A stretch of DNA of 64,000 nt, taken from Paracoccus yeei ATCC BAA-599 (GTDB taxonomy: Bacteria; Pseudomonadota; Alphaproteobacteria; Rhodobacterales; Rhodobacteraceae). The translations under genes and the position numbers were made by a program. Positions 1 to 8,943 of this stretch are shown here, piece after piece. The stretch lies in NCBI RefSeq assembly GCF_000622145.1, contig NZ_JHWH01000015.1, positions 1 through 64,000 on the forward strand, given 5' to 3'. How positions within the stretch are numbered: position 1 is the stretch's first letter; every line of letters begins with the position of its first letter. The notes beneath the pieces were generated by a model, which did no database searches, was not told the origin of the DNA, and saw only the letters and a program-made list of their open reading frames with translations.

Positions 1-109
1 TATACTTCGCAAACGACCCCATGTCCTCAAGCCGGCCCCCGACCTGCTGGCCATACAAATCAACCCCCGCACGGCCAATCGTGATAACGTCAAGCGTCTT
101 GTCAGCCAT
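1..109 (-). CDS. iolC: 5-dehydro-2-deoxygluconokinase IolC, N-terminal part
   Basis: Only the first 36 codons are in the window; the gene continues past the left edge. The start ATG is preceded by a GGGGAG ribosome site. The N-terminus carries DVITIGRAGVDLYG followed by GGRLEDMGSFAKY, which is the start of a PfkB-family carbohydrate kinase and matches IolC closely. IolC phosphorylates 5-dehydro-2-deoxy-D-gluconate in the cytoplasm during myo-inositol catabolism. It follows iolE and a Hyi-like gene in the same direction, so it is an operon member. IolB, IolD and IolJ are not in view and may lie further left. Confidence 0.85.
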   Translation of the reverse strand, partial: MADKTLDVITIGRAGVDLYGQQVGGRLEDMGSFAKY

Positions 110-177
110 TGCTAACTCCCCTGCAGAGTGAGAATTGGCCGGTCGCCATCATGACCGGCCAGAAGATCGCCGTGATT

Positions 178-954
178 TCAGAGCGTGAAAGCAGCGCGGA
201 AAGCGTCGAGGGCCTTGTCGGAATCGCCCGACGCCCAAGCCTCCATGCCGATCGGGCCGGAATAGCCCATGGCAGCAAGTGCGCGGGCGATGCCGGGCCA
301 GTTCACCTCGCCGGTGCCCGGCTCGCAGCGGCCGGGAACATCGGCGACCTGGATCTCTCCGATCCAGGGCAGGCTCTTGCGGCAAAGCTCGATCAGGTTC
401 CCTTCGCCGATCTGCGCATGATAAAGGTCAAGGTTCAGCTGCAGGCGCGGGTGGTTGATGGAGGAAACCAGTGCCAATGTGTCCTCGGCGCGGCCAAAGG
501 GAGTGCCCGGATGATCAACCGGCAGATTGAGGTTTTCCAGCGTGAAGGTCACGCCTTCCTCATCGGCCAGATCGCAGATCCGGCACAGCGTGTCTCGAGC
601 CTTCAGCCACATGGCGCCGGTCACCACCTCGATCGGCTGCACCGGCAGGCCGCGGTCGCCAAGGCCGGTGCCATGCAGGTTGAGGCGCTGCACGCCCAAC
701 CGCTTGCCGACCTGCGCGGTCTCGCGGGCGGTTTTCAGCAGCTCGGCGGCACCGTCATCATCGATCAGGCGACCCTGAAGGTAGCCGTTCATGATGGTGA
801 AACTGGCGCCGGTGCGTTCAAGCGCGCCCAGGTCGTGCTGCGGCCAGTTCCACAGGCCGACGCCGAAACCCTGTTCCTTCAATCGGCTCGCGCGCCAGTC
901 GATGGGCTTGTCGAGCCAGAGCATTTCCGCACAGGCGGCAAGGGGGAATGTCAT
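178..954 (-). CDS. Hydroxypyruvate isomerase-like TIM-barrel protein of the inositol operon
   Basis: A 258-residue single-domain xylose-isomerase-like TIM barrel. The Hyi family motifs are visible: LENLN with DHPG in the middle, a DLYHAQIGEGNL segment, and GEIQVADVPGRCEPGTG near the C-terminus. Hyi interconverts hydroxypyruvate and tartronate semialdehyde, but relatives placed in iol operons are probably inositol-derived keto-sugar isomerases or epimerases, so the substrate here is inferred. The start at 954 is chosen because GGAG lies 7 bases upstream and the protein then begins at the family N-terminus; an upstream start at 1005 would add 17 unlikely residues. It lies between iolE and iolC on the same strand. 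Confidence 0.75.
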   Translation of the reverse strand: MTFPLAACAEMLWLDKPIDWRASRLKEQGFGVGLWNWPQHDLGALERTGASFTIMNGYLQGRLIDDDGAAELLKTARETAQVGKRLGVQRLNLHGTGLGDRGLPVQPIEVVTGAMWLKARDTLCRICDLADEEGVTFTLENLNLPVDHPGTPFGRAEDTLALVSSINHPRLQLNLDLYHAQIGEGNLIELCRKSLPWIGEIQVADVPGRCEPGTGEVNWPGIARALAAMGYSGPIGMEAWASGDSDKALDAFRAAFTL

Positions 955-1040
955 GATCGTCTCCGTAAAAGTTGGTGCGGTGGTCCGTTGAGGAGCTCGG
1001 ACCACCGCGGCCGGGCCGCGAAGGTGAAGCCCGGAAAGGA

Positions 1041-1985
1041 TCAGCCGAGACGCAGGCCGGCCTTGGCCAGCAGGTCCGACAGATAACGATGCGCATTTGC
1101 GGCGGCTTGGGCGGGGGGCGCCTTGGCCGGGTCCTGTTCTGCTTCGACCAGCAGCCAGCTGGAAAAGCTGCCCTTGGCCAGAAAGCGAGCAAGCGGCGCG
1201 AAATCGACCACGCCGTCGCCCGGCACGGTGAACATGCCTTGCCGGACCGCGTCGTTGAAGCTGAGGCCCTTGGCCCGCACCTGCGCCAGCACATCGGCGC
1301 GCACGTCTTTCAGGTGGATATGAGCGATGCGCGGGCCGTAGGCGTCCAGCAGCAGGGCGTAGTCAAACCCGGCGGCGAAAGCGTGGCCGGTGTCGAGCAG
1401 TAGCCCGACCTCGGGGCCGGTCACCCGCATCAGCGCATGCACCTCGTCCAGCGTCTCGGCCACCATCATCAGATGGTAGTGATACGCCAGCCGCAGCCCG
1501 TATTCGGATTGCAGGGCAGCGGAAAATGCGGTCAGGCGCTCGCCATAGGTCGGCCAGTCACCGTCCTGCAGCCGCAGGCGCTGGGACATGGGAATGTCCA
1601 GCGCATCCGGCGCCATCCGCCCGCATTCGCCATAGACCATGACCGAGGCGCCGCAGGCACGCAGCAGTTCGGCATGATCGCGGACGGCGGCCAGTTCTTC
1701 CTCGACCGAGCGCTCGGTCAGAAAACCGCTGTGCCAGCCCGAGGCCAGCGCCAGGCTGTGCCTGCCCAGCAGGCCGGAGAGCGCCGCCGGTTCGCGGGGG
1801 AAGATGCGGCTGAGTTCGACCCCGGTGAACCCGGCCACCGCCGCTTCGGACAGGCAGTGATCGGCGGTGGTTCCGGCGCCCAGATCCTCGAGCACCTCAT
1901 TGACCCAGGACAGCGGGCTGATGCCGAGCCGGAGCGTGGTTGCGGCCTGTTGTTGGGTCATGTCGATCTTCCCCGCCTGGCTCAT
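1041..1985 (-). CDS. iolE: myo-Inosose-2 dehydratase IolE
   Basis: A 314-residue cytoplasmic TIM-barrel protein. It removes water from 2-keto-myo-inositol to give 3D-(3,5/4)-trihydroxycyclohexane-1,2-dione, the second step of inositol breakdown. Recognisable IolE features are GISPLSWVNEV at the start, AYHYHLMM in the middle, LLLDTGH, then HIHLKDVR and FTVPGDGVVDF towards the end. The start codon overlaps the stop of the upstream dehydrogenase as ATGA, indicating translational coupling; a second in-frame ATG eight codons later is possible. The C-terminal HLKD and GDG elements, typical of the metal-binding barrel, are intact. Confidence 0.88.
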   Translation of the reverse strand: MSQAGKIDMTQQQAATTLRLGISPLSWVNEVLEDLGAGTTADHCLSEAAVAGFTGVELSRIFPREPAALSGLLGRHSLALASGWHSGFLTERSVEEELAAVRDHAELLRACGASVMVYGECGRMAPDALDIPMSQRLRLQDGDWPTYGERLTAFSAALQSEYGLRLAYHYHLMMVAETLDEVHALMRVTGPEVGLLLDTGHAFAAGFDYALLLDAYGPRIAHIHLKDVRADVLAQVRAKGLSFNDAVRQGMFTVPGDGVVDFAPLARFLAKGSFSSWLLVEAEQDPAKAPPAQAAANAHRYLSDLLAKAGLRLG

Positions 1986-3001
1986 TGCACCGTGACCGGC
2001 GCCTTGGATTTGATCGACTCGATGGCCGCCAGCGCGATGGCAAGGGCACCACGGGCATCCTGGCCTTGCGGCCCTTCGACCGGCTTGCCTGCCGCCACTG
2101 CCCGCACGAACGAAGCCAACTGCGCGGTATAGCCGTGGACGAAATGATCCGTGTCGCGGCGCCAGGTGTCTTGCGACACGCCGTCCTTGTCGAACAGCGT
2201 CATGGACGAGCGGCGCACGTCGCCCATGGTGACCATGCCACCGGATCCGAAGACCTCGCCACGGATATCATAGCCATACATGGCGCAGAAATTCGCCTCG
2301 GCCACCGCGATCGAGCCGTTATCGAAGCGAATCGTCACCACCGCGGTATCGAGGAACCCTGCATTCCTGGCATCCGGGCGCACCAGGGCATCGCCCATAG
2401 CGAAGACCTCGACCGGCCGTGCATCCGAGTTCAGCCACAGCAGCGTATCGAAATCGTGGATCAGGGTCTCATAGAAGATCGTCCACAGCGGGATCTTCGC
2501 GGGGTCTGCGCCAAAGGGGCCGGGATCGCGGATCACCGATCGCAGAAGCTGTGGCGTGCCGATCTTGCCCGCCCGGATGGCGGCATGACCTTCGTCGAAG
2601 GACTGGTCCCAGCGGCGATTGAAGCCGACTTGCAGCTGCACCCCGGCATCGCGGGCAGCCGCGATGCCGCGCTCGGCATCCTCCAGCGTCAGCGCCATGG
2701 GCTTTTCGCAGAAGACGGCCTTGCCGGCTTCGGCCGCCTGCACCAGCAGGTTGGTATGAAAGCGCGCCGGGGTGGCGATGATGACGGCATCCAGGCCCGG
2801 ATGGGCAAGCAGTTCGGCCGGGTCGGTATAGGCGGCATCTACGCCAAGCGTTTCGGCCAGCTTCGAGGCGGCGCCGGGCGCCGGATCAGCGATGGACACC
2901 AGTTCGGCATCGACGAGGCGCCGCGCCACGGTTTCGCCATGGAATGAGCCGATCCGGCCCGCGCCGATAAGCCCGACATTGACGGTTCTTGCTTTGGTCA
3001 T
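1982..3001 (-). CDS. Inositol 2-dehydrogenase, IdhA-like (Gfo/Idh/MocA family)
   Basis: A 339-residue NAD(P)-dependent oxidoreductase. The N-terminal Rossmann fold has GLIGAGRIGSFH at about residues 8-19, followed by the family CEKPMAL motif. VGFNRRWD and a TLIHDFDTLLW segment match the rhizobial IdhA type of inositol dehydrogenase. It should oxidise myo-inositol (or an isomer) to 2-keto-myo-inositol, feeding IolE encoded next. The start at 3001 has AGGAAGA a few bases upstream; the start at 3025 would add eight residues with no better ribosome site. It differs clearly from the Bacillus-like IolG encoded at 10991-12001, so the region carries two lineages of the enzyme. Confidence 0.8.
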   Translation of the reverse strand: MTKARTVNVGLIGAGRIGSFHGETVARRLVDAELVSIADPAPGAASKLAETLGVDAAYTDPAELLAHPGLDAVIIATPARFHTNLLVQAAEAGKAVFCEKPMALTLEDAERGIAAARDAGVQLQVGFNRRWDQSFDEGHAAIRAGKIGTPQLLRSVIRDPGPFGADPAKIPLWTIFYETLIHDFDTLLWLNSDARPVEVFAMGDALVRPDARNAGFLDTAVVTIRFDNGSIAVAEANFCAMYGYDIRGEVFGSGGMVTMGDVRRSSMTLFDKDGVSQDTWRRDTDHFVHGYTAQLASFVRAVAAGKPVEGPQGQDARGALAIALAAIESIKSKAPVTVQ

Positions 3002-3088
3002 GATCGTCTTCCTGTCATCGATCAATAAGATAAAGGGGTGCCGTTCGCGGCCAGGGCCGCGACGCAGGGTCTGCTGCGACGAGGGTTG

Positions 3089-3876
<788 letters not shown>

Positions 3877-3877
<1 letters not shown>

Positions 3878-4998
3878 CAGCGTTCTCCCGTCACGCGCTT
3901 GCGGATGACATTGTTGAACAGGACCGCGACCAGCAGCATTCCGCCGAGGAACACCAGATACCAGTCCTGGTCGATGTTGGTGTAGGTCAGGCCGATCAGC
4001 ACCATCCCGAAAACGATCGAGCCGAAGAAGGCCCCGATCGCGCTGCCATAGCCGCCGGTCAGCAGGCAGCCGCCGATCACTGCGGCGATGATCGCCTCGA
4101 ATTCCTTCTGGAAGCCGCGACGGGCATCGGTCGAGCCGGCATCCAGCACCGTGATGATGGCGACCAGCGTGGCGCAGAGCGCGGTGATGACGAACAAGGT
4201 GGTCTTGACCTTGGCCACCGGGACCGCCGCCTTGCGCGCGCCCTTGGGATCGCCGCCCGAAGCAAAGATCCAGTTGCCGAAGCGGGTGCGCAGCAGAACC
4301 CAGGTGGCAAGCAGCGCAACCGCCAGAAACCACAGGATCTCGATCGGCACGCCGGGGACCTGGGGCAGCCCGCTCGGGAAGCTGGCGATGATGCCCTTGG
4401 CCGCCAGCCATTTGAACAGTCCGGGAAACGCATCGCCCGAGAACAGCGGGGTCAGGAAGCTGCCGGCCGCCGCCTCTTTCATGCCGCGCAACTGGGTCGA
4501 GCCACCGCTGGCCCATTTCAGCCCGACCAGCGTCAGCCCGCGCAGGATGAACAGGAAGGCCAAGGTCACAATGAAGGATGGCAACCCACTGCGAATGGTG
4601 ATCTGTGCGTTGATGGTGCCGACCACCACGGCGACCGCGAATGCCGCAGCCATTGCCAAGGGCATCGGCCAGCCCAGCACGACCAGCGCCGTGCCAAAGA
4701 CCAGACCCGCGAAAGCAACCATCGAGCCGATGGACAGATCGAATTCACCGCCGATCATCAGAAGCGAGGCGCCGACGGCAAGGATGCCAAGCTGCGCGGC
4801 GGGGGCCATGAAGTTCATGACCCCGGCCAGGGTGAACATCGAAGCGTTGGCCGTCAGAGCAAAAAAGATGGTGACCAGGACCAGGCCGGCGATCGCGCCG
4901 AGTTCCGGACGGCGCAGCAGCGAGGTGATGGACGAGACCTGCTTCAGGCGCTCATCGGACGTGTCCGACGCAGACCCTTTCTGAATTTCAGCGGACAT
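3877..4998 (-). CDS. Sugar/inositol ABC importer permease
   Basis: A 373-residue inner-membrane protein of the BPD_transp_2 (RbsC/AraH-like) family. Hydrophobic segments begin near residue 34 after a polar N-terminus. The family segment [11 protein letters not shown] near residue 85 and the [11 protein letters not shown] stretch in the C-terminal third mark the permease. A longer-than-usual polar insertion around residues 165-215 resembles FrcC-type fructose/inositol permeases. It lies between the binding protein and the ATPase genes of the same strand. A 114-bp gap separates it from the upstream binding-protein gene. Confidence 0.87.
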
Positions 4999-5079
4999 AA
5001 TGGTTTCCTTTGGGCAATGCCGCGGATCCGCCTGTCGCAGGTGCAGGCCAGACCGGGCTGTCGCAGAGGGATGGTTGGT

Positions 5080-5105
5080 GGACCCCGGCCGGCTGACCAG
5101 GGTCC
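5080..5105 (-). terminator. Possible weak intercistronic stem-loop after the binding-protein gene
   Basis: An inverted repeat GGACCC/GGGTCC with a 14-base loop lies 8 bases past the binding-protein stop on the transcribed strand. Such structures often let the binding protein be made in excess over the permease. There is no run of T, so a processing or stabilising hairpin is as likely as termination. Confidence 0.3.
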
Positions 5106-5112
5106 GACGGGA

Positions 5113-6060
5113 TCAGCGGATGCCTTGACCGGACAGGGCGATCACCTGGGCGGCATTCTCCTGGGTCACGAAGCTGGGACCCGAGGCGATATTCCCCGCT
5201 GGCATGGTGCCATAACGTGCATATTGCGCCAGGAAGATGACCGGCAAAGCGCCCTGCAGGAAAGGCTGCTGGTCCACCGCGAACAGTGCCTTGCCGTCCA
5301 CAACAGCTTGCAGGAAGTTGCTCGACAGATCATAGGACGCTACCTTGACCTTCTCGGCAGCACCCATTTTCTGCACGACATCAACGGCGCGTTCCCCGAC
5401 CAGCGGCGCGGACAGGCCCAGCACCACGTCGATGCTGGAATCCGAGGTCAGCGCGGCCTGGATCTTGGCCTCGATCTCGGCGGGGTCGGCAGTGGTCGGC
5501 AGCACGGTCACCGTGCCGTCCTTGAAGCCCTCGGTCACGCCGGCGCAGCGCTGGTCCAGCGCGGCATTGCCGACCTCCTGGTTTACGCAAAGCACGTGCT
5601 TCAGCCCAAGGCCCGCCAGCTTCTCGCCGACCTTGACGCCGGCGGGCAATTCGTCCTGACCGACATGCAGACGGATCCCCAGACCCTCGGCGGCAGCAAT
5701 GCCCGAATTCAACGAGATAACGGGAATCCCGGCCGCGACCGCGCGCTGGATCGACGGGCCCAGCGCGTCCGGGTCGGGGTTCGAGATCACGATCCCGGCA
5801 GGGTTCTGGTTCACGGCCGCGTCGATCAGTTGCGACATGGCAACCATGTCAAAGGTTTCGGGGGCACGATAGTCAAGGTTCACGCCCATGTCCTTGGCGC
5901 CCTGCGTCATGCCGTTTTTGACCACCGACCAGAACGGATCCGACGCCTGCCCATGGGTCACGGCGATGATGTTGAGGTCCTGCGCCAGCGCGCCGCCAGC
6001 CGCGCCGAATGCGATGCCCGCCGCGATGAAGCCCGCCGCAAGCTTGTTGATAAGCTTCAT
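5113..6060 (-). CDS. Periplasmic sugar/inositol-binding protein of the first inositol operon
   Basis: A 315-residue periplasmic binding protein of the Peripla_BP_4 (ribose/galactose-like) family. Residues 1-26 form a signal peptide with a K-containing n-region and cleavage near ALA-QD. The mature protein starts with NIIAVTHGQASDPFW, the typical first strand and sugar-contacting helix. The start at 6060 has a strong GGGAGGAAG ribosome site. It is the first gene of the operon, opposite a divergent LacI-type regulator, and an operator palindrome lies about 40 bp upstream of its start. The substrate is inferred from the iol genes downstream. Confidence 0.85.
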   Translation of the reverse strand: MKLINKLAAGFIAAGIAFGAAGGALAQDLNIIAVTHGQASDPFWSVVKNGMTQGAKDMGVNLDYRAPETFDMVAMSQLIDAAVNQNPAGIVISNPDPDALGPSIQRAVAAGIPVISLNSGIAAAEGLGIRLHVGQDELPAGVKVGEKLAGLGLKHVLCVNQEVGNAALDQRCAGVTEGFKDGTVTVLPTTADPAEIEAKIQAALTSDSSIDVVLGLSAPLVGERAVDVVQKMGAAEKVKVASYDLSSNFLQAVVDGKALFAVDQQPFLQGALPVIFLAQYARYGTMPAGNIASGPSFVTQENAAQVIALSGQGIR

Positions 6061-6101
6061 GTCTTCCTCCCTTTGCTCCGCCCGATCCGAGCGGCAGATC
6101 A

Positions 6102-6121
6102 TTTTGCAACCGGGTGCAAAA
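6102..6121. promoter_or_regulatory. LacI-type operator O1 in the divergent inositol promoter region
   Basis: A palindrome with 7-base arms, TTTTGCA and TGCAAAA, around ACCGGG. It sits just upstream of the binding-protein gene on the minus strand and shares a 17-base identical core with a second copy at 6211. The TGCAA half-sites are those expected for a LacI/GalR repressor such as the divergent regulator at 6323. Confidence 0.75.
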
Positions 6122-6210
6122 CTGGATAAGCAGATACGCCGTTCAGACGGCACCTTTGAATTCAGGATTACCCGCCCTTCCTCTTGGGCGGATGCCGCGC
6201 CGGTTATTGG

Positions 6211-6227
6211 TTTGCAACCGGGTGCAA
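6211..6227. promoter_or_regulatory. LacI-type operator O2, second copy
   Basis: The 17-base sequence TTTGCAACCGGGTGCAA is identical to the core of O1 and starts exactly 108 bp from it. It lies about 95 bp upstream of the regulator start, so it may control the regulator gene or help form a repression loop with O1. Confidence 0.75.
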
Positions 6228-6322
6228 CAGTTGCTAAGTTACGCATGTTAGCGCAGAAAGCAAGCGTTCTGTTTCACGTTCCGAATTGGCAGAGACATCG
6301 AGCGGCAAGAGAGGAGCCTGGG

Positions 6323-7318
6323 ATGCGAAAAAGAGCGACAGCGCGAGAGGTTGCCGAAGTTGCGGGGGTCTCGAAATGGACGGTGATGCGCGCATTCACA
6401 CCCGGGGCATCCATCGCCGAGGAAAAGAAGCGCCGTATCCTGGAGGCAGCTAAAGCACTGAACTACACGCCGAATCTGCTGGCGCGCAGCCTGGCGACGA
6501 ATCACACCCATCAGGTGGCAGTTTTTGTCGACGACTTTGCCAATCCGCAAAAGCTGCCCTATTTGGAGCTTCTAACCGACAGATTGCAGTCCAGGGGGCT
6601 GGTCGCCGCTTTGGTCAATATCACCACCCGGTTCGATCACGTCCATGCGCTGCTGAATGCCGATCAACGCCAGGTGGACGCGGTGATCCTGTTTGGGACC
6701 GCTTTCCGTGACGAGACCCTGCGCGACCGTCGGTTGGGACGCGGCATGCCGCCGACCTTCGTTCTGGCCCGCGACAGCCAGATCGAAGACGTGCCCGCGA
6801 TCACCTGCGACGCCGAGCAGGCGCTGCGCGAGATCGTCGATCATCTGCACGAGCGCGGCTACCGCCGCCCCGGCTATATGGTCGGAGCACCGGCGCTGTC
6901 GACCGCCTTGGGCCGCCGCGAGCATTTCGAAGCTTTCTGGGCACGAAAGGGCGTGACCGAAATCGCGCATCTCGACGCGGGAACATACAGTTCGCAAGGC
7001 GGCGCGGCGGCGATGCGGGCTTATCTGGACAGCACGCCTGCAAGCGAACGCATTGACGTGCTGATGTGCGAAAACGACATTCTGGCGATGGGCGCGTCGG
7101 ATGTGATCCGGCATGAGCGCAGCTTGCGGGTGCCTCACGACGTAGCCTTGGTGGGATTTGACAACTTCGAACTGTGTGGAGTGCCGTCCTACGGGCTGAC
7201 CACCTATGAGCAGCCCATCCAAGAGATGGTAGAGGCAGTCGTGGATATGGTGTTGGGAAGGCGCCCCCCTCAGACGCTGACCCTGCCGGGCCGGTTGGTG
7301 ATCAGAGCGACGACCTAA
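6323..7318 (+). CDS. LacI-family transcriptional regulator of the inositol operon
   Basis: A 331-residue repressor-type regulator. An N-terminal helix-turn-helix (residues about 3-24, containing AREVAEVAGVS) is followed by the hinge region ending in NLLARSL, then a periplasmic-binding-protein-like effector domain with LVGFDNFELC near the C-terminus. The recognition helix reads KWTVMRAF where most family members have TVSRVL, an unusual sequence that may set operator choice. The start is fixed by a GAGGAG ribosome site at 6311. It is divergent from the inositol operon, and two identical palindromes lie in between, so autoregulation and control of the operon are likely. The effector is probably an inositol intermediate. 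Confidence 0.85.
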   Translation: MRKRATAREVAEVAGVSKWTVMRAFTPGASIAEEKKRRILEAAKALNYTPNLLARSLATNHTHQVAVFVDDFANPQKLPYLELLTDRLQSRGLVAALVNITTRFDHVHALLNADQRQVDAVILFGTAFRDETLRDRRLGRGMPPTFVLARDSQIEDVPAITCDAEQALREIVDHLHERGYRRPGYMVGAPALSTALGRREHFEAFWARKGVTEIAHLDAGTYSSQGGAAAMRAYLDSTPASERIDVLMCENDILAMGASDVIRHERSLRVPHDVALVGFDNFELCGVPSYGLTTYEQPIQEMVEAVVDMVLGRRPPQTLTLPGRLVIRATT

Positions 7319-8283
7319 ATCATCATTCGCCTTGGAGGCATGCGAGGGATCGCTTGCTTTCCAAGCTCGGCCGCGGGCGAGCCCCGAACCTTTATGACTC
7401 TGATGCGCGTGTCCCACCACACGCCATGAGCCAGTCCGCCATGGCTGGCCTCATTGCGTTGCTGGCCGAACGTCCTGCGCGTCCCGGCCCGGCCGCCTCA
7501 CTCGCGATTCCGATCATCGGTATGAAAGCTTTCCGTGCTGAAGGAATTCAGTATCGGTGCGCCCGCCTCGGCTCAATGCATCAGAAGCCAGCTTTCCAGC
7601 CAGGCACCGCGGTCCAACATGCGCAGAGCCGCGCGCCAGCACAAGCTGGCCACCGACCTTGGCGCTGACATCGTCGCCGCCGACGGCCACGAGTTGCTGC
7701 AGACCGGAGGCGCGGACCTACTTCTGGTCACCACAAACGACTGCGAGGCCGGCGAAAAGGGGATGGCGGGGGTAAGGCCTGACGGGCGCATCGTCCTTCG
7801 CGGACTCGACTACAGCAAGCCGCTCTCGATCCCGTCGGACGGCAAGCCATTCCATATAATGCGCCAACGTGTGGTTGGCTCGACTCGCGGAGATTCTTGA
7901 TGCCGTCCGCGCAAAGGATGGCCAGCGACGACAGTTGCGTCACCAACGGAAAAGTCCGGCTGGCCGCAACCGGCGCCCCGCCCTGCCCATCGAAAGTTAT
8001 TCCCGCGGAATCTGGCGCTTCAAGTTTCCTGGCTCTGATTCGCGACTCGTCCTCGCCCCTTAGCAAGGCTCCTCGGTGTGCCCACAAACGATGTTTGCTG
8101 CCCTCCGAACCCTTGCGAGGAGATGCTCTCCCTTCGAACCCTCTGATCCGCGCCACGGCACGGAAAGGCTGATCCGGGGGGCCCCGGCGCTGGCTGCGCT
8201 GCCGATCTGGCCGATCTCGCACAGCAACTATGTCTTGGTATTTACAGGCGATTGGCGATGCTCGGGGCGGAAGGAGACCTTCC
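7319..8283. other. Gene-poor scar region between the two inositol loci
   Basis: About 960 bp without an intact gene. It contains one recognisable remnant, an alcohol dehydrogenase fragment at 7643-7900. The stretches 7319-7642 and 7901-8283 show only short open frames with no family resemblance, and codon use unlike the neighbours. The last part leads into a ribosome site (GAAGGAGA) for mobC. The region looks like decayed foreign or rearranged DNA. Confidence 0.6.
7643..7900 (+). pseudogene. Zinc-type alcohol dehydrogenase fragment
   Basis: The frame ending in TGA at 7898 encodes KLATDLGADIVAADG, then GGADLLLVTT, then GVRPDGRIVLRGLD and MRQRVVGSTRGD. These match the cofactor-binding half of medium-chain zinc alcohol dehydrogenases: the GAD after the Rossmann motif, the loss-of-function-tolerant GGADV strand, and the GS(x)RGD loop. 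The N-terminal catalytic domain and the C-terminal tail are missing, and no start codon fits. It is a remnant of about 85 codons, not a working gene. Confidence 0.65.
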
Positions 8284-8664
8284 ATGACCCAAACCGATGC
8301 CAAGGATAGCAAGCGCAGGAATGCCCCCAAGGGCCAGGGCACCAGCCCGAAGTTCGGCGTGCGCCTGCCGCCTGCGACCCGCGCCATTCTGACCCAAAGG
8401 GCAAAGGCCGCAGGCCTGTCCGAGGGCGCGCTGATCCGCGCGCTGATCGAGGACGCCGCCGTCGCCACTGCCACGGACCGGGCCGCGCGCCAGCAGACCA
8501 ACGCGCAGCTGGCCCGCATCGGCAACAACCTCAACCAGCTCGCCCGCCATGCCAACAGCACGCGCGGCGATCCCGATGCCGCCCGCCTGGCCGCTGCGGT
8601 GGCGGAGTTCTGCGCTGACCTGCGCCGGATCTTCGCCGCACCAGCCCGGCCGGAGGCGCGCTGA
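8284..8664 (+). CDS. mobC: MobC-like plasmid mobilization protein
   Basis: A 126-residue basic protein. The N-terminal part holds a ribbon-helix-helix-like stretch (KFGVRLPPATRAILTQRA), and the centre has IGNNLNQLARHAN, the hallmark of the bacterial mobilization protein MobC family. MobC helps the relaxase open the origin of transfer. A good GAAGGAGA ribosome site precedes the ATG. Its stop overlaps the start of a broken relaxase gene as TGATG, the usual mobC-mobA coupling. With the relaxase broken, it is probably a functionless leftover of a small mobilizable plasmid or element. Confidence 0.8.
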   Translation: MTQTDAKDSKRRNAPKGQGTSPKFGVRLPPATRAILTQRAKAAGLSEGALIRALIEDAAVATATDRAARQQTNAQLARIGNNLNQLARHANSTRGDPDAARLAAAVAEFCADLRRIFAAPARPEAR

Positions 8665-8943
8665 TGCTGATCAGGTTCCTCAAGCACACCGGCGCCGCCC
8701 GCAAGGGCCAGGAGGCCGATCCCGATGCCCGCCGCGCCATCGCCTATCTGCTCGGCAAGGTGGTGTTGAAGCCCAAGGCCGCCGGCGGCCCCAAGGTCCC
8801 GACGCCCCCGCGCTACCCTTCCGCTCCCTCTGTCGGGCGAGGCCTGGCTGGTCAGCCGGACCTGCGCTGCCCTGCCCTTCCAGCACCGCTATGCCTCGGG
8901 GGTGATCGCCTTCGACGCAGGCGACATCGACATCGCGGCCTAG
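8664..8943 (+). pseudogene. Relaxase/mobilization nuclease fragment (mobA-like), frameshifted and truncated
   Basis: The ATG at 8664 opens MLIRFLKHTGAARKG and, after a gap, AIAYLLGK, the typical N-terminus of alphaproteobacterial MobA-type relaxases. After about 35 codons the match moves to another frame, which reads [18 protein letters not shown] and stops at TAG 8941. In intact relaxases the H(R/K)YTSGVI block follows the N-terminus by about 50-60 residues, and the HUH histidines come later. The rest of the gene is missing. The fragment is therefore frameshifted once and cut off. Confidence 0.75.

Noticed and set aside
7400..7640. Possible gene before the alcohol dehydrogenase fragment
   Set aside because: Short frames only, with stops or no start and no match to the N-terminal domain of the dehydrogenase.
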